Below are positions 54,232 through 64,000 of a DNA stretch of 64,000 nt, piece after piece. The stretch comes from Candidatus Hydrogenisulfobacillus filiaventi. GTDB lineage: Bacteria; Bacillota; Sulfobacillia; Sulfobacillales; R501. Within the stretch, counting starts at the first letter, position 1, and each line of letters starts with the position of its first letter. Below the pieces are notes generated by a model, which did no database searches, had not been told where the DNA came from, and was given only the letters and a program-made list of their open reading frames with translations. A program made the translations under genes and the position numbers. The stretch covers positions 1,488,001 to 1,552,000 of the forward strand of contig LR778114.1 of assembly GCA_902809825.1 (NCBI GenBank). The letters are read 5' to 3'.

Positions 54232-55078
54232 GCCCGGCCTCCTCCCAACGCTGCCGGATGGCCGGCGCCTGTTCCAGCCCGGCCAGGGGCCGGCCGGCCC
54301 GCAGGTCCTCCGCCCAGCCCTGCAGACGCCGTGCCACCGCCTCCAGAGCCTGGCCGGTGGGCCCGGCGTTGGCCGCCACCAGCTCCTGCCACATGTCGGG
54401 CGGGCTCGCCCCCACCCGGGAGGTGTCGCGGAAGCCGCTGCCGGCTGCCGCCATCCAGCCCTCCCCGCCCGGCGTCTCGGCGGCCGCCAGCAGCAGGGCG
54501 GCCGCCAGCAGGTAGGGCAGGTGGGAGACCCGCGCCATCACCACATCGTGATAAGCGGCGGGTACCACCGCCGGCCGGGCTTCCAGCGCCGCCGCCAGCC
54601 GGCCCAGCATGCCCCGCGGCAGGGCACGGCCGGGCACCGGCACCGCCAGCAGCGGCAGTCCCCGGAACAGCCCGGCGGTGGAGGCGACCCAGCCCCGCTG
54701 CTCCCGCCCGGCCATGGGGTGCAGGGACAGGGGGCGCACCGCCGCCGGCACCGCCGCCAGGGCGGGCAGCACCGGCCCCTTCAAGGAGGCGGTTTCCGCC
54801 AGCACCGCCCCCGCCGGCAGGAGGGGGGCCACCTCCGCCACCGCCGCGGGCGTGGCGCCCAGGGGGACCGCGAGCAGGCACAGCCCCACCCGGCCGGCCC
54901 AGGCCGCCACTGGCCCCGCCTCGTCCACCACCCCTTCGGCACGGGCCGCCGCCAGGGCGGCAGGGTCCGGGTCATAGGCGTAGACGGTGGCGCCGGCCGC
55001 TTTCAGAGCCCGGGCCAGGCTGCCGCCGATGAGGCCCAGCCCCACGATCCCCACCGGGCCCTCCCGCCATGCGGCCAT
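54218..55078 (-). CDS. tyrA: Prephenate dehydrogenase
   Basis: TyrA makes 4-hydroxyphenylpyruvate for tyrosine. The 286-residue protein has the NAD site IVGLGLIGGSLARALKAAGA, SLKGPVLPALAAVP and PLSLHPMAGREQRGWVAST, with the catalytic His. FRDTSRVGASPPDMWQELVA follows. There is no ACT domain at the C-terminus, so feedback may rely on transcription (the Tyr T-box upstream) and on other enzymes. It lies 11 bases after aroF. Confidence 0.93.
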   Translation of the reverse strand: MAAWREGPVGIVGLGLIGGSLARALKAAGATVYAYDPDPAALAAARAEGVVDEAGPVAAWAGRVGLCLLAVPLGATPAAVAEVAPLLPAGAVLAETASLKGPVLPALAAVPAAVRPLSLHPMAGREQRGWVASTAGLFRGLPLLAVPVPGRALPRGMLGRLAAALEARPAVVPAAYHDVVMARVSHLPYLLAAALLLAAAETPGGEGWMAAAGSGFRDTSRVGASPPDMWQELVAANAGPTGQALEAVARRLQGWAEDLRAGRPLAGLEQAPAIRQRWEEAGHERT

Positions 55079-55089
55079 CGCTCCGCCTC

Positions 55090-56100
55090 CTAGAGCCGCC
55101 GCCCGAGGGCGGCCGCCACGCGGCTGACGTTCTCGACCAGGTGGGTCAGGTTAGGCAGGTTCAGACTTTGCGGCCCGTCCGACAGCGCCTCGGCCGGGTT
55201 GGGATGCGCCTCGATCAGGAGGCCGTCAGCGCCGGCCGCCACCGCCGCCAGGGCCATGGGCTCCACCAGGCTCCACTGGCCGGTGGCGTGGGAGGGATCG
55301 ACCACCACCGGCAGGTGGGTCAGCTGCTTCAGCACCGGCACCGCGGACAGGTCGAGAGTGTTGCGGGTCTTGGGCTCATAGGTGCGGATGCCGCGCTCAC
55401 ACAGGATAATGTCAGGGTTGCCGTGGGCCGCCACGTACTCGGCGGCCATCAGCCATTCGTCAATGGTGGCCGCCATGCCGCGCTTCAGCAGCACCGGCCG
55501 CCCGATCTGCCCGACCGCTTTCAACAGCTCGAAGTTCTGCATGTTGCGGGTGCCGATCTGCACGATGTCGGCGTATTCCGCCACGTACTTGAGGCTCTCG
55601 TGGTCGACCGCCTCGGTAATAATGGCCAGGCCGTACCGTTCCCGCGCCTCGGCCAGGATGCGCAGCCCCTCCACGCCCAGCCCCTGGAAGGAGTACGGGG
55701 AGGTACGCGGCTTGTAGGCCCCCCCGCGCAGTACCGGGCACCCCAGGTCGCGGGCCAGCTCCGCGACCGCCATGACCTGCTCCCGGCTCTCCACCGCGCA
55801 AGGCCCGGGCATCATCACCACCTCGCCCGTGCCGAACGCAGCCCGGCCGACGCGGATGACCGTGTTCTCGGGATGGAACTCCCGGCTGACCAGCTTGTAG
55901 GGCCGGCGGACCGGCACCACCTGTTCGACCGTCTGTAAGGATGCCAACCGGACCACTTCCTCCGTGCGTTCTCCGATAACCCCGATCACGGTGCGCTCGG
56001 TGCCGCGGGACACATGGGCCTTGAGCCCCCATTGCCCCAGGCGGGCGACGATCTCCTCCACATCCTGCTCCGTGGTTCCGGGCCGCATGACCACAATCAT
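55090..56100 (-). CDS. aroF: 3-deoxy-7-phosphoheptulonate (DAHP) synthase
   Basis: This is the entry enzyme of the shikimate pathway, condensing PEP with erythrose-4-phosphate. The 336-residue protein starts at ATG 56100 after GGGGAGGAA. Residues 1-75 are a ferredoxin-like regulatory domain ([20 protein letters not shown]). The barrel has [54 protein letters not shown] and [15 protein letters not shown]. This is the Bacillus/Thermotoga-type DAHP synthase. Two T-box leaders precede it. Confidence 0.96.
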   Translation of the reverse strand: MIVVMRPGTTEQDVEEIVARLGQWGLKAHVSRGTERTVIGVIGERTEEVVRLASLQTVEQVVPVRRPYKLVSREFHPENTVIRVGRAAFGTGEVVMMPGPCAVESREQVMAVAELARDLGCPVLRGGAYKPRTSPYSFQGLGVEGLRILAEARERYGLAIITEAVDHESLKYVAEYADIVQIGTRNMQNFELLKAVGQIGRPVLLKRGMAATIDEWLMAAEYVAAHGNPDIILCERGIRTYEPKTRNTLDLSAVPVLKQLTHLPVVVDPSHATGQWSLVEPMALAAVAAGADGLLIEAHPNPAEALSDGPQSLNLPNLTHLVENVSRVAAALGRRL

Positions 56101-56134
56101 TGGTTCCTCCCCGCCTTCCGGCACCTCTGCAACC

Positions 56135-56412
56135 AAAAAGGCCTTCGTCCCGCCGTTAAGGGACGAAGGCCTGCTCCGTGGTACCACCCTTGGGGGTACG
56201 CATTGCGTACCCACTCACCCCCGCTGCCAACACAGCAGGGTCCCCGTAACGGGGGGATGCCGGCTTGCCTACTACCGGCCGAACCGGGTTCGGCGCACAC
56301 TCACGGGGGTACGGCCTGGGGCTGCGGTTACCGGCTTGCACCTGCCGCCGGCTCTCTGAAACCGCCGCGTCCGGCCCCTTCCCGATCATCGCTTTGTTGC
56401 GGATGGAAGCTG
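56135..56412 (-). promoter_or_regulatory. T-box riboswitch, tyrosine specifier, upstream of aroF
   Basis: The leader has a stem I with the AGAGAGCCGG and GGTGCAAGCCGG T-loop motifs. The specifier is UAC at 56311-56309. The T-box GGGTGGTACCACGGA is at 56189-56175. The terminator is GGCCTTCGTCCC / GGGACGAAGGCC (56140-56171) with five U. Uncharged tRNA-Tyr would favour read-through into aroF-tyrA-aroA. Confidence 0.9.
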
Positions 56413-56417
56413 GGGCG

Positions 56418-56447
56418 AATATACCCCAGCCCCCACCGGAGTGTCAA
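56418..56447 (-). promoter_or_regulatory. Promoter of the Tyr T-box leader
   Basis: On the minus strand TTGACA (56447-56442), 18 bp and TATATT (56423-56418). It lies between the Phe T-box terminator and the Tyr T-box. Confidence 0.7.
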
Positions 56448-56491
56448 GGGTTCCCGGCCTTCGTCCAGTCCGTGCCGCTACGGGGAGCGCG

Positions 56492-56772
56492 AAAAGCGCC
56501 TCCGTCCCTGAGGGACGGAGGCGCTCTCCGCGGTACCACCCTGTCGTTCCCCGGCCGTCGCCGGCCGGGGCCCTTTATCCGCTGCCAACACAGCGGTCCC
56601 TGGTAACGGCAGGGTGCCGGCTCGCGTACTCCCGGACCCGGGGCCCGGTTTCGGCTTGCGCTCCCGGGGGAATGCGGGGCACCAGTCCACCGGCTCGCAC
56701 CATCCGCCGGCTCTCTTGGGCCCTGGCGCCGCCCCGCCGCTTCCCGGTCATCGCGTTGCGCGGTCTAGGCTT
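56492..56772 (-). promoter_or_regulatory. T-box riboswitch, phenylalanine specifier, first of the tandem
   Basis: Stem I has AAGAGAGCCGG and GGTGCGAGCCGG. The specifier is UUC at 56672-56670, aligned with UAC and UGG in the other two leaders. The T-box GGGTGGTACCGCGG is at 56541-56528. The terminator is GCGCCTCCGTCCC / GGGACGGAGGCGC (56496-56524) followed by TTTT. Transcripts from trpA would also reach it. Confidence 0.9.
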
Positions 56773-56778
56773 GCGGTG

Positions 56779-56808
56779 ATGGTAGCGCCGCCCCCGGGCG
56801 CTTGTCAA
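56779..56808 (-). promoter_or_regulatory. Promoter of the Phe T-box leader
   Basis: On the minus strand TTGACA (56808-56803), 18 bp and TACCAT (56784-56779), 45 bases after the trpA stop. Confidence 0.6.
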
Positions 56809-56853
56809 GGGGGGCTCCGCGGCGGCTCCCGTCCCGCCGTCCGGTCCTACATC

Positions 56854-57686
56854 TCAGCCGCCGGCCCGCAGGGCGGCCGCCAGGCTGCCCACGAAGGCGG
56901 CCGCGGTATTAAGGGCTTCACCCGGCTCCGCGTCCAGGATGCGCCGGACCAGGGCGCTGCCGACGATCACCCCGTCCGCGATCCGGCCCACCGCAGCCGC
57001 CTGTTCCGGCGTGGAAATGCCGAAGCCGATGGCCACCGGCAGGGTGCTGTGAGCCCGGACCCGCTCCACCAGCGGTACCACCCCCGGGTCCACCGTCTGC
57101 CGCACCCCGGTGACGCCTGTGACCGACACCCCGTAGATGAAGCCCTCCGCCCGCTTGAGCGAGAGCACATGACGGTCGGTGGAGGTAGGGGCCACCAGCG
57201 GGATGAGGGCCAGCCCCTGGCGGCGGGCGAGGGTTGCCATCTCCCCGGCTTCGATCCAGGGGAGGTCGGGGATGATAACCCCCGATACCCCCGCAGCCCG
57301 GGCCGCCTCCAGGAAGGCCGCCGGCCCGAAACGCAGGACGGGGTTGACGTAGGTGAGGAAGACCACCGGCACCGGCAAGGGCTGCCGGCCCAGGGTCTCC
57401 AGGATGGCCCGCACCCGGGTGCCGCGGGCCAGGGCCAGCGCGGCCGCCCGCTGCAGGACGGGCCCGTCGGCCAGGGGGTCGGAAAACGGAATCCCGACCT
57501 CGATGAGGTCGGCCCCGGCCTGCGCCATCCTCTCCAGCAGGGGGACCAGATAGGGCAGGTCGGGCACCCCCGCGGTCACATAGGGAATCAGGGCCGCCCG
57601 CCCCTGGGCACGGGCGCGGGCGAAGGCCTCCGCAATGCGGGCGACCCCCGTGGCGGCAGGCGCCGCGGAATCCACAGCCGGCTGCA

Positions 57687-57687
<1 letters not shown>
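56854..57687 (-). CDS. trpA: Tryptophan synthase alpha chain
   Basis: TrpA cleaves indole-3-glycerol phosphate to indole. The 277-residue form starts at ATG 57687, sharing one base with the trpB stop (TGATG). It has LIPYVTAGVPDLPYLVPLLE, LIEVGIPFSDPLADGPVLQR with the catalytic Glu, GVIIPDLPWIEAG with the Asp, and VSVTGVTGVR. It is the last gene of trpEGDCFBA. Confidence 0.97.
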
Positions 57688-58937
<1,250 letters not shown>

Positions 58938-58948
58938 CCCCTGCCTCC

Positions 58949-59581
58949 TTAGATCCCTAGCTCCCTTACATCCCTTGCGGCCTTCGCCAACCCCGCGGCC
59001 GCGGCCCGCGCCGCCGCCACGAACGCGGCCATGAGCACCGGATCCTTGCCGGCAGGGCCCTCCACCCCGGTCGACACGTCCACGCCGTCGGGCCGCACCG
59101 CCGCGACCGCCGCTGCGACCGTCTCCACCCGCAGCCCGCCGGCCAGCCACAGCGACTGCCCGGCGGGGATGCGCTCCGGCCGCCGCCAGTCCCAGGCCTG
59201 GCCCGAACCCGGGACCTTGCCGTCGATGAGCCAGACCTCCGCCCCCGGATGCGGGTGAGGACCGGAGTAGATGGCCCGGCCGCCCCCCGCCCGGACCGCG
59301 TCCACCCAGCCCTGAGGGCCGCGGCCGTGCACCTGCAAAGAGATGCCGGGGAGGGCGCCCAGGAGCGCGTCCACCAGGCTCGCGTCAGGGTCCCGCAGCA
59401 CCGCCACCCACCGGGACCGTTCCAGGCCCGGCAGCGCATCCACCAGCGCCTGCGCCTGGTCCAGGCTTACCTGCCGGCGGCTCGGCGCCAGCACCAGGCC
59501 GAGATAATCCGCCCCCGCCGCCAGGGCATCCCGGGCCTCCGCCGGGCGGGTGATCCCGCAGATCTTTACCGCGAACCCCAT
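58949..59581 (-). CDS. trpF: Phosphoribosylanthranilate isomerase
   Basis: TrpF isomerises PRA to CdRP. The 210-residue barrel has [20 protein letters not shown] with the catalytic Cys, [17 protein letters not shown], and [20 protein letters not shown] followed by [13 protein letters not shown]. It overlaps trpC by 16 bases and precedes trpB by 11. Confidence 0.95.
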   Translation of the reverse strand: MGFAVKICGITRPAEARDALAAGADYLGLVLAPSRRQVSLDQAQALVDALPGLERSRWVAVLRDPDASLVDALLGALPGISLQVHGRGPQGWVDAVRAGGGRAIYSGPHPHPGAEVWLIDGKVPGSGQAWDWRRPERIPAGQSLWLAGGLRVETVAAAVAAVRPDGVDVSTGVEGPAGKDPVLMAAFVAAARAAAAGLAKAARDVRELGI

Positions 59582-60330
59582 GCGTTAATCCCATCCAACA
59601 GGGTGCCCCCCCGCATCAGGGTCTCCCCCACCAGGATGCCGCGGTAGCCCCAGGAGCGGGCCAGCAGGGCCTCCTCGGCCGTCCGGTAGCCGCTCTCGCT
59701 GAGTGCCGTTACCCCGGGCGGCAGGCGGGGGGCCATCTCCCGCGAGAAGTCGAGCCGGGTCTCGAAGCTGTCCAGGTCCCGGTTGTTCACCCCCACGAAG
59801 CGGGCGCCGGCGGCCAGCGCCTGGTCCAGCTCGGCCGGGCTGTGCACCTCCGTAAGGGCGTCCAGGCCCAGGGCTGCCGCCGCTTCCAGCAAGGCCTGGA
59901 GCCGGCCGGCATCCCCGTCCAGGATGCGGACAATGACCAGGACCGCGTCCGCTCCCCAGGCCCAGGCCTCCTCCACCTGCAGGGGGTCCCGGAGGAAGTC
60001 CTTCCGCAACACCGGCAGTCCCACCGCCTCCCGCACCGCCGCCAGGTGCTCCAGGCTCCCGGCGAAGAAGTCGGGTTCGGTCAGGACCGAGATGGCGGCC
60101 GCGCCCCGGGCCTCGTACCCGCGGGCCTGGGCCACCGGGTCATACCGATCGGTCAACCACCCCTTGGAGGGGGAACGGTGCTTGCATTCCGCCACCACCC
60201 CGAAGCCCCGGCGGCGGATGGCCTCGGCCATAGGCCGGGGCGGTCCCGCCGTCCGCGTGCGGGGGACCCCGGCCTGTTTCAGCCGCGCCACCCGGGCATC
60301 CGTGCGGGCCGTAATCTCCTCCAGGAACAT
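59566..60330 (-). CDS. trpC: Indole-3-glycerol phosphate synthase
   Basis: TrpC closes the indole ring. The 254-residue barrel has VVAECKHRSPSKGWL, SVLTEPDFFAGSLEHLAAVR, LPVLRKDFLRDPLQVEEAWA, LTEVHSPAELDQAL, FVGVNNRDLDSFETRLDFS and ALSESGYRTAEEALL. All catalytic Lys/Glu/Asn positions are in place. It is separated from trpD by 36 bases. Confidence 0.97.
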   Translation of the reverse strand: MFLEEITARTDARVARLKQAGVPRTRTAGPPRPMAEAIRRRGFGVVAECKHRSPSKGWLTDRYDPVAQARGYEARGAAAISVLTEPDFFAGSLEHLAAVREAVGLPVLRKDFLRDPLQVEEAWAWGADAVLVIVRILDGDAGRLQALLEAAAALGLDALTEVHSPAELDQALAAGARFVGVNNRDLDSFETRLDFSREMAPRLPPGVTALSESGYRTAEEALLARSWGYRGILVGETLMRGGTLLDGINAWGSR

Positions 60331-60366
60331 CCGCCTTTCCCCCTTCCGGACGCAGCCGCCACGACC

Positions 60367-61407
60367 TTAGCGGGCGGCCGCCTGCGAGCGTTCCACCAGC
60401 CGGTCGAGCACGGTCCGGGCCCGGCCGCCGGCGATGCTGGCCCGGGCCAGCTCCACCCCCTCGCGGGGATCGGCGGCAGCCCCCGCCACGAACAGGGCCA
60501 CCCCTGCATTGGCCAGCACCATGTCCAGATGCGGCCCCGCCTCCCCCGCCAGCACCCGCCGGCAGATGGCGGCATTGGCAGCCGGATCGCCGCCCCGCAT
60601 CGCCTCCACCGGATAGCGCGGCAGGCCCAGGTCCTCGGGCGTCAGCTCCCCGCTCCGCACCTGATCGCCATCCACCAGGGCATAGCGGGTGGGGCCGGCC
60701 AGGGAGACCTCGTCGAGACCGCCGGCCCCGTGCACCACCATCGCCCGGCGGGTACCTAGGCGCCGCAGCACCTCCGCCAGCGGCTCGACCCAGTCGGCGG
60801 CAAAGACGCCCAGGAGCTGCATCTCGGGCGCCACCGGATTGGTCAGGGGCCCCAGGATGTTGAAGACGGTGCGCACCCCCAGTTCCCGGCGCGGCCCGGC
60901 GGCGTAGCGCATGGAGGTGTGCACGTTCTGGGCGAAGAGGAACCCGAAGCCGACCTCGTCCACCAGCTCCCCCATCACCGCCGGCGGCAGGGCCAGGTTG
61001 ACCCCCAGGCTCTCCAGCAGGTCGGCGCTGCCCGAACGGGAGGAGGCGGAACGGTTGCCGTGCTTGGCGACCGTCACTCCCGCCCCGGCCGCCACCAGGG
61101 CAGCCACCGTGGAGACGTTGAAGGTGAAGGAACGGTCGCCGCCGGTGCCGCAGGTATCGATCACCGGTCGCCGCTGCACCGCTACCGGGGCAGCATGCCG
61201 GCGCATGGCCCGGGCGAACCCGGTCAGTTCCTCCACCGTTTCCCCCCGCATGCGCAAGGCGATAAGGATGCCGGCAATCTGCACGGGGGTGGCCGCGCCC
61301 TCCATGATGCGGTCCATGAGGGTCTCGGCCTCGGCCTCGGTCAGCCGTTGCCCCTCGGTCAGGGCCGCCAGGGCCCCGGCCACGTCCATCGCTTCCGCAT
61401 TCACCAT
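60367..61407 (-). CDS. trpD: Anthranilate phosphoribosyltransferase
   Basis: TrpD adds PRPP-derived ribose phosphate to anthranilate. The 346-residue form starts at ATG 61407, with AAGGAGGG 8 bases upstream. It has DTCGTGGDRSFTFNVSTVAA, KHGNRSASSRSGSADLLESL, FLFAQNVHTSMRYAAGPRRE and NILGPLTNPVAPEMQLLGVF. All are PRPP- or anthranilate-binding motifs. It follows trpG by 27 bases. Confidence 0.97.
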   Translation of the reverse strand: MVNAEAMDVAGALAALTEGQRLTEAEAETLMDRIMEGAATPVQIAGILIALRMRGETVEELTGFARAMRRHAAPVAVQRRPVIDTCGTGGDRSFTFNVSTVAALVAAGAGVTVAKHGNRSASSRSGSADLLESLGVNLALPPAVMGELVDEVGFGFLFAQNVHTSMRYAAGPRRELGVRTVFNILGPLTNPVAPEMQLLGVFAADWVEPLAEVLRRLGTRRAMVVHGAGGLDEVSLAGPTRYALVDGDQVRSGELTPEDLGLPRYPVEAMRGGDPAANAAICRRVLAGEAGPHLDMVLANAGVALFVAGAAADPREGVELARASIAGGRARTVLDRLVERSQAAAR

Positions 61408-61434
61408 CCTGCATCCCTCCTTCACTGCCCGCGG

Positions 61435-62048
61435 CTAGCCGCGGCGCGCCGCATCCGCCCGCACGGGGGTCTTCCGGCTCCCGGGATAGGCCTGGGCCAG
61501 GAAGCGGTCGATAATGGCCCCCCCGTCCGGGGTCAGGACCGATTCCGGGTGGAACTGGATGCCGTAGATCGGCAGTTCGCGGTGCCGGAGGGACATGACG
61601 GTGCCGTCGTCGGACCAGCCGTCCACGATCAGCTCCGGCACCCCGGCCACATCCACCGCCAGGGAATGGTAGCGGCCGGCGGGAAAGCCGTCGTCCAGCC
61701 CCGCCAGCAGTCCCTCCCCCCGGTGCCGGATCCGGTCCTGTTTGCCGTGCATCAGCCGGGGGGCGGGGACGATGCGCCCCCCGAAGGCCACCGCGATGGC
61801 CTGATGACCCAGACACACCCCCAGCACCGGCAGGCGGCGGGCGGCGGCCGCCCGGACAAACGCGACCGTCATGCCGGCCGCTTCCGGAGTGCCGGGACCG
61901 GGGGACAGGACGGCACAGGCGGGATTCCAGGCCAGCAGTTCCTCCGGCGTATAAGCGTCGTTGCGGACCACCAGCACCTCCCCCGTGCGCTCCCCCAGCA
62001 TCTGCACCAGGTTATAGGTAAAGGAATCGTAGTTGTCGATGACCAGGG

Positions 62049-62058
<10 letters not shown>
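61435..62058 (-). CDS. trpG: Anthranilate synthase component II (glutamine amidotransferase)
   Basis: This 207-residue class I amidotransferase supplies ammonia to TrpE. It has VIDNYDSFTYNLVQMLGE, VLSPGPGTPEAAG, the nucleophile Cys in VLGVCLGHQAIAVAFGG, and the His-Glu pair in IQFHPESVLTPDGGAI. It overlaps trpE by 10 bases. In some Bacillota the same protein also serves folate synthesis. Confidence 0.96.
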
Positions 62059-63503
<1,445 letters not shown>

Positions 63504-63523
63504 CCTCATCCTCCCGCAAAACG

Positions 63524-63789
63524 AAAAATCCCTTCGTCCCTGGGACGAAGGAACCTCCGCGGTGCCACCCATGTTAAACCCACAACGGGTTTCACTCAGC
63601 CGGTACAGGACTGCCGTCCGATACCGCCTCCGTTGATAACGGGTGGAGTTCCCGGCCGTACGTACACCTTCCGGTTCCGCAGGCTGCTCCCGAGCCCATT
63701 CCCCGGACTCCGTCCCACCGGCCTTCCACCGTCGCCGGCTCGCTAAGGGCCCTCTGTCCGGGTACTCGCCTCGATCATTGCATGAACTT
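63524..63789 (-). promoter_or_regulatory. T-box riboswitch, tryptophan specifier, upstream of trpE
   Basis: Stem I includes GGCGAGTACCCGGAC, AGCGAGCCGG and GTCCGGGGAATGGGC. The specifier is UGG at 63698-63696. The T-box GGGTGGCACCGCGG is at 63570-63557. The terminator is CCTTCGTCCC / GGGACGAAGG (63531-63551) followed by five U. Uncharged tRNA-Trp should turn on trpEGDCFBA. Confidence 0.92.
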
Positions 63790-63795
63790 TTCCTG

Positions 63796-63824
63796 AGCAT
63801 ACCGGGATGATCCCGGCCTGTCAA
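63796..63824 (-). promoter_or_regulatory. trp operon promoter with dyad in the spacer
   Basis: On the minus strand TTGACA (63824-63819), 17 bp and TATGCT (63801-63796). The spacer is almost wholly the inverted repeat CCGGGAT-N-ATCCCGG (63802-63816). The -35 starts 5 bases after the recG stop. Confidence 0.7.
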
Positions 63825-63828
63825 GCGC

Positions 63829-64000
63829 CTAGTGGAGCACCGACGCCGGCCGGGCCTCCCCGAGCGCCTCGTCCACCCAGCGGCGCAGGAGGGCCCGTTC
63901 CGGCGCCGCCAGGGCGGGGTCCTCCGCCAGCAGGGCCCGCGCCTCGGCCCGGGCCTGCTGCAGGATGTCGAGGTCGGTCAGGGGGTCGGCCAGCTGAAAC
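63829..64000 (-). CDS. recG: ATP-dependent DNA helicase RecG, C-terminal end (cut by window edge)
   Basis: The last 56 codons of a frame entering from the right edge end at TAG 63829. The peptide FQLADPLTDLDILQQARAEA followed by RALLAEDPALAAPERALLRR resembles the conserved RecG C-terminus (L-x-D-x-x-L-L-x-x-A-R and L-x-x-D-P). RecG remodels stalled replication forks. It is often near rsmD-coaD and the fapR-plsX genes in Bacillota, which supports the call. The short fragment limits certainty. Confidence 0.7.
   Translation of the reverse strand, partial: FQLADPLTDLDILQQARAEARALLAEDPALAAPERALLRRWVDEALGEARPASVLH

Overview
The window is about 70% G+C and comes from an endospore-forming, Gram-positive, aerobic chemolithoautotroph. 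Spore markers are an alpha/beta SASP, the GPR protease, SpoVB, YqhV and ComA/ComB. The order rsmD-coaD-(x)-ylbK-ylbL-(x)-ylbN-rpmF, the FapR regulator and three T-box leaders are Bacillota traits. Form I RuBisCO and a DAB inorganic-carbon transporter show CO2 fixation. High-GC Clostridia-like lineages such as the Sulfobacillaceae fit best, but that placement is inference from gene content.

Layout. 1-8.6 kb is a carbon-fixation block: the N-terminus of cbbL, a winged-helix regulator, a Dabb-domain protein, a class II aldolase, and a dabB / nuoM-like / dabA operon. Several of these reading frames are broken, mostly at G/C homopolymers. 8.6-10.3 kb is purEK. 11.2-19.2 kb is a fatty-acid and phospholipid operon (fapR-plsX-fabH-degV-fabD-fabG-acpP-fabF-rnc). 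19.2-23.9 kb is the rsmD-to-rpmF housekeeping block. 23.9-28.6 kb holds a polysaccharide deacetylase, YqhV, a DUF441 protein, comBA for sulfolactate, and an MFS transporter. 28.6-36.4 kb is a cytochrome c oxidase operon starting with a Tat-exported cupredoxin and containing several tiny membrane proteins. 36.5-38.6 kb has a 35-residue protein, an MFS exporter and a SASP. 38.7-42.7 kb is a molybdate/tungstate ABC operon with an XRE/substrate-binding regulator. 42.7-46.7 kb has gpr, a glycosyltransferase, spoVB and a ResA-like thioredoxin. 46.7-52.7 kb is a heat-shock operon (hspR-dnaK-dnaJ-clpB). 52.8-63.8 kb is aromatic amino-acid synthesis (trpEGDCFBA, then aroF-tyrA-aroA). The last bases are the C-terminus of recG.

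Regulation is the most informative layer. The aromatic block has three T-box leaders whose specifier triplets align at one position and read UGG (Trp, before trpE), UUC (Phe) and UAC (Tyr). The Phe and Tyr leaders stand in tandem before aroF, and each has its own promoter. The cbbL and dab promoters share the 12-mer TTGACACACGAC followed by a dyad of identical geometry, which suggests one regulator for CO2 fixation and bicarbonate uptake. Palindromes or dyads also mark the promoters or leaders of trpE, fabG, hspR, the cox operon, the DUF441 gene and the Mo/W operon.

No tRNA, rRNA, CRISPR array, insertion sequence or prophage was recognised. All coordinates and motifs were read by eye; no database search was run.
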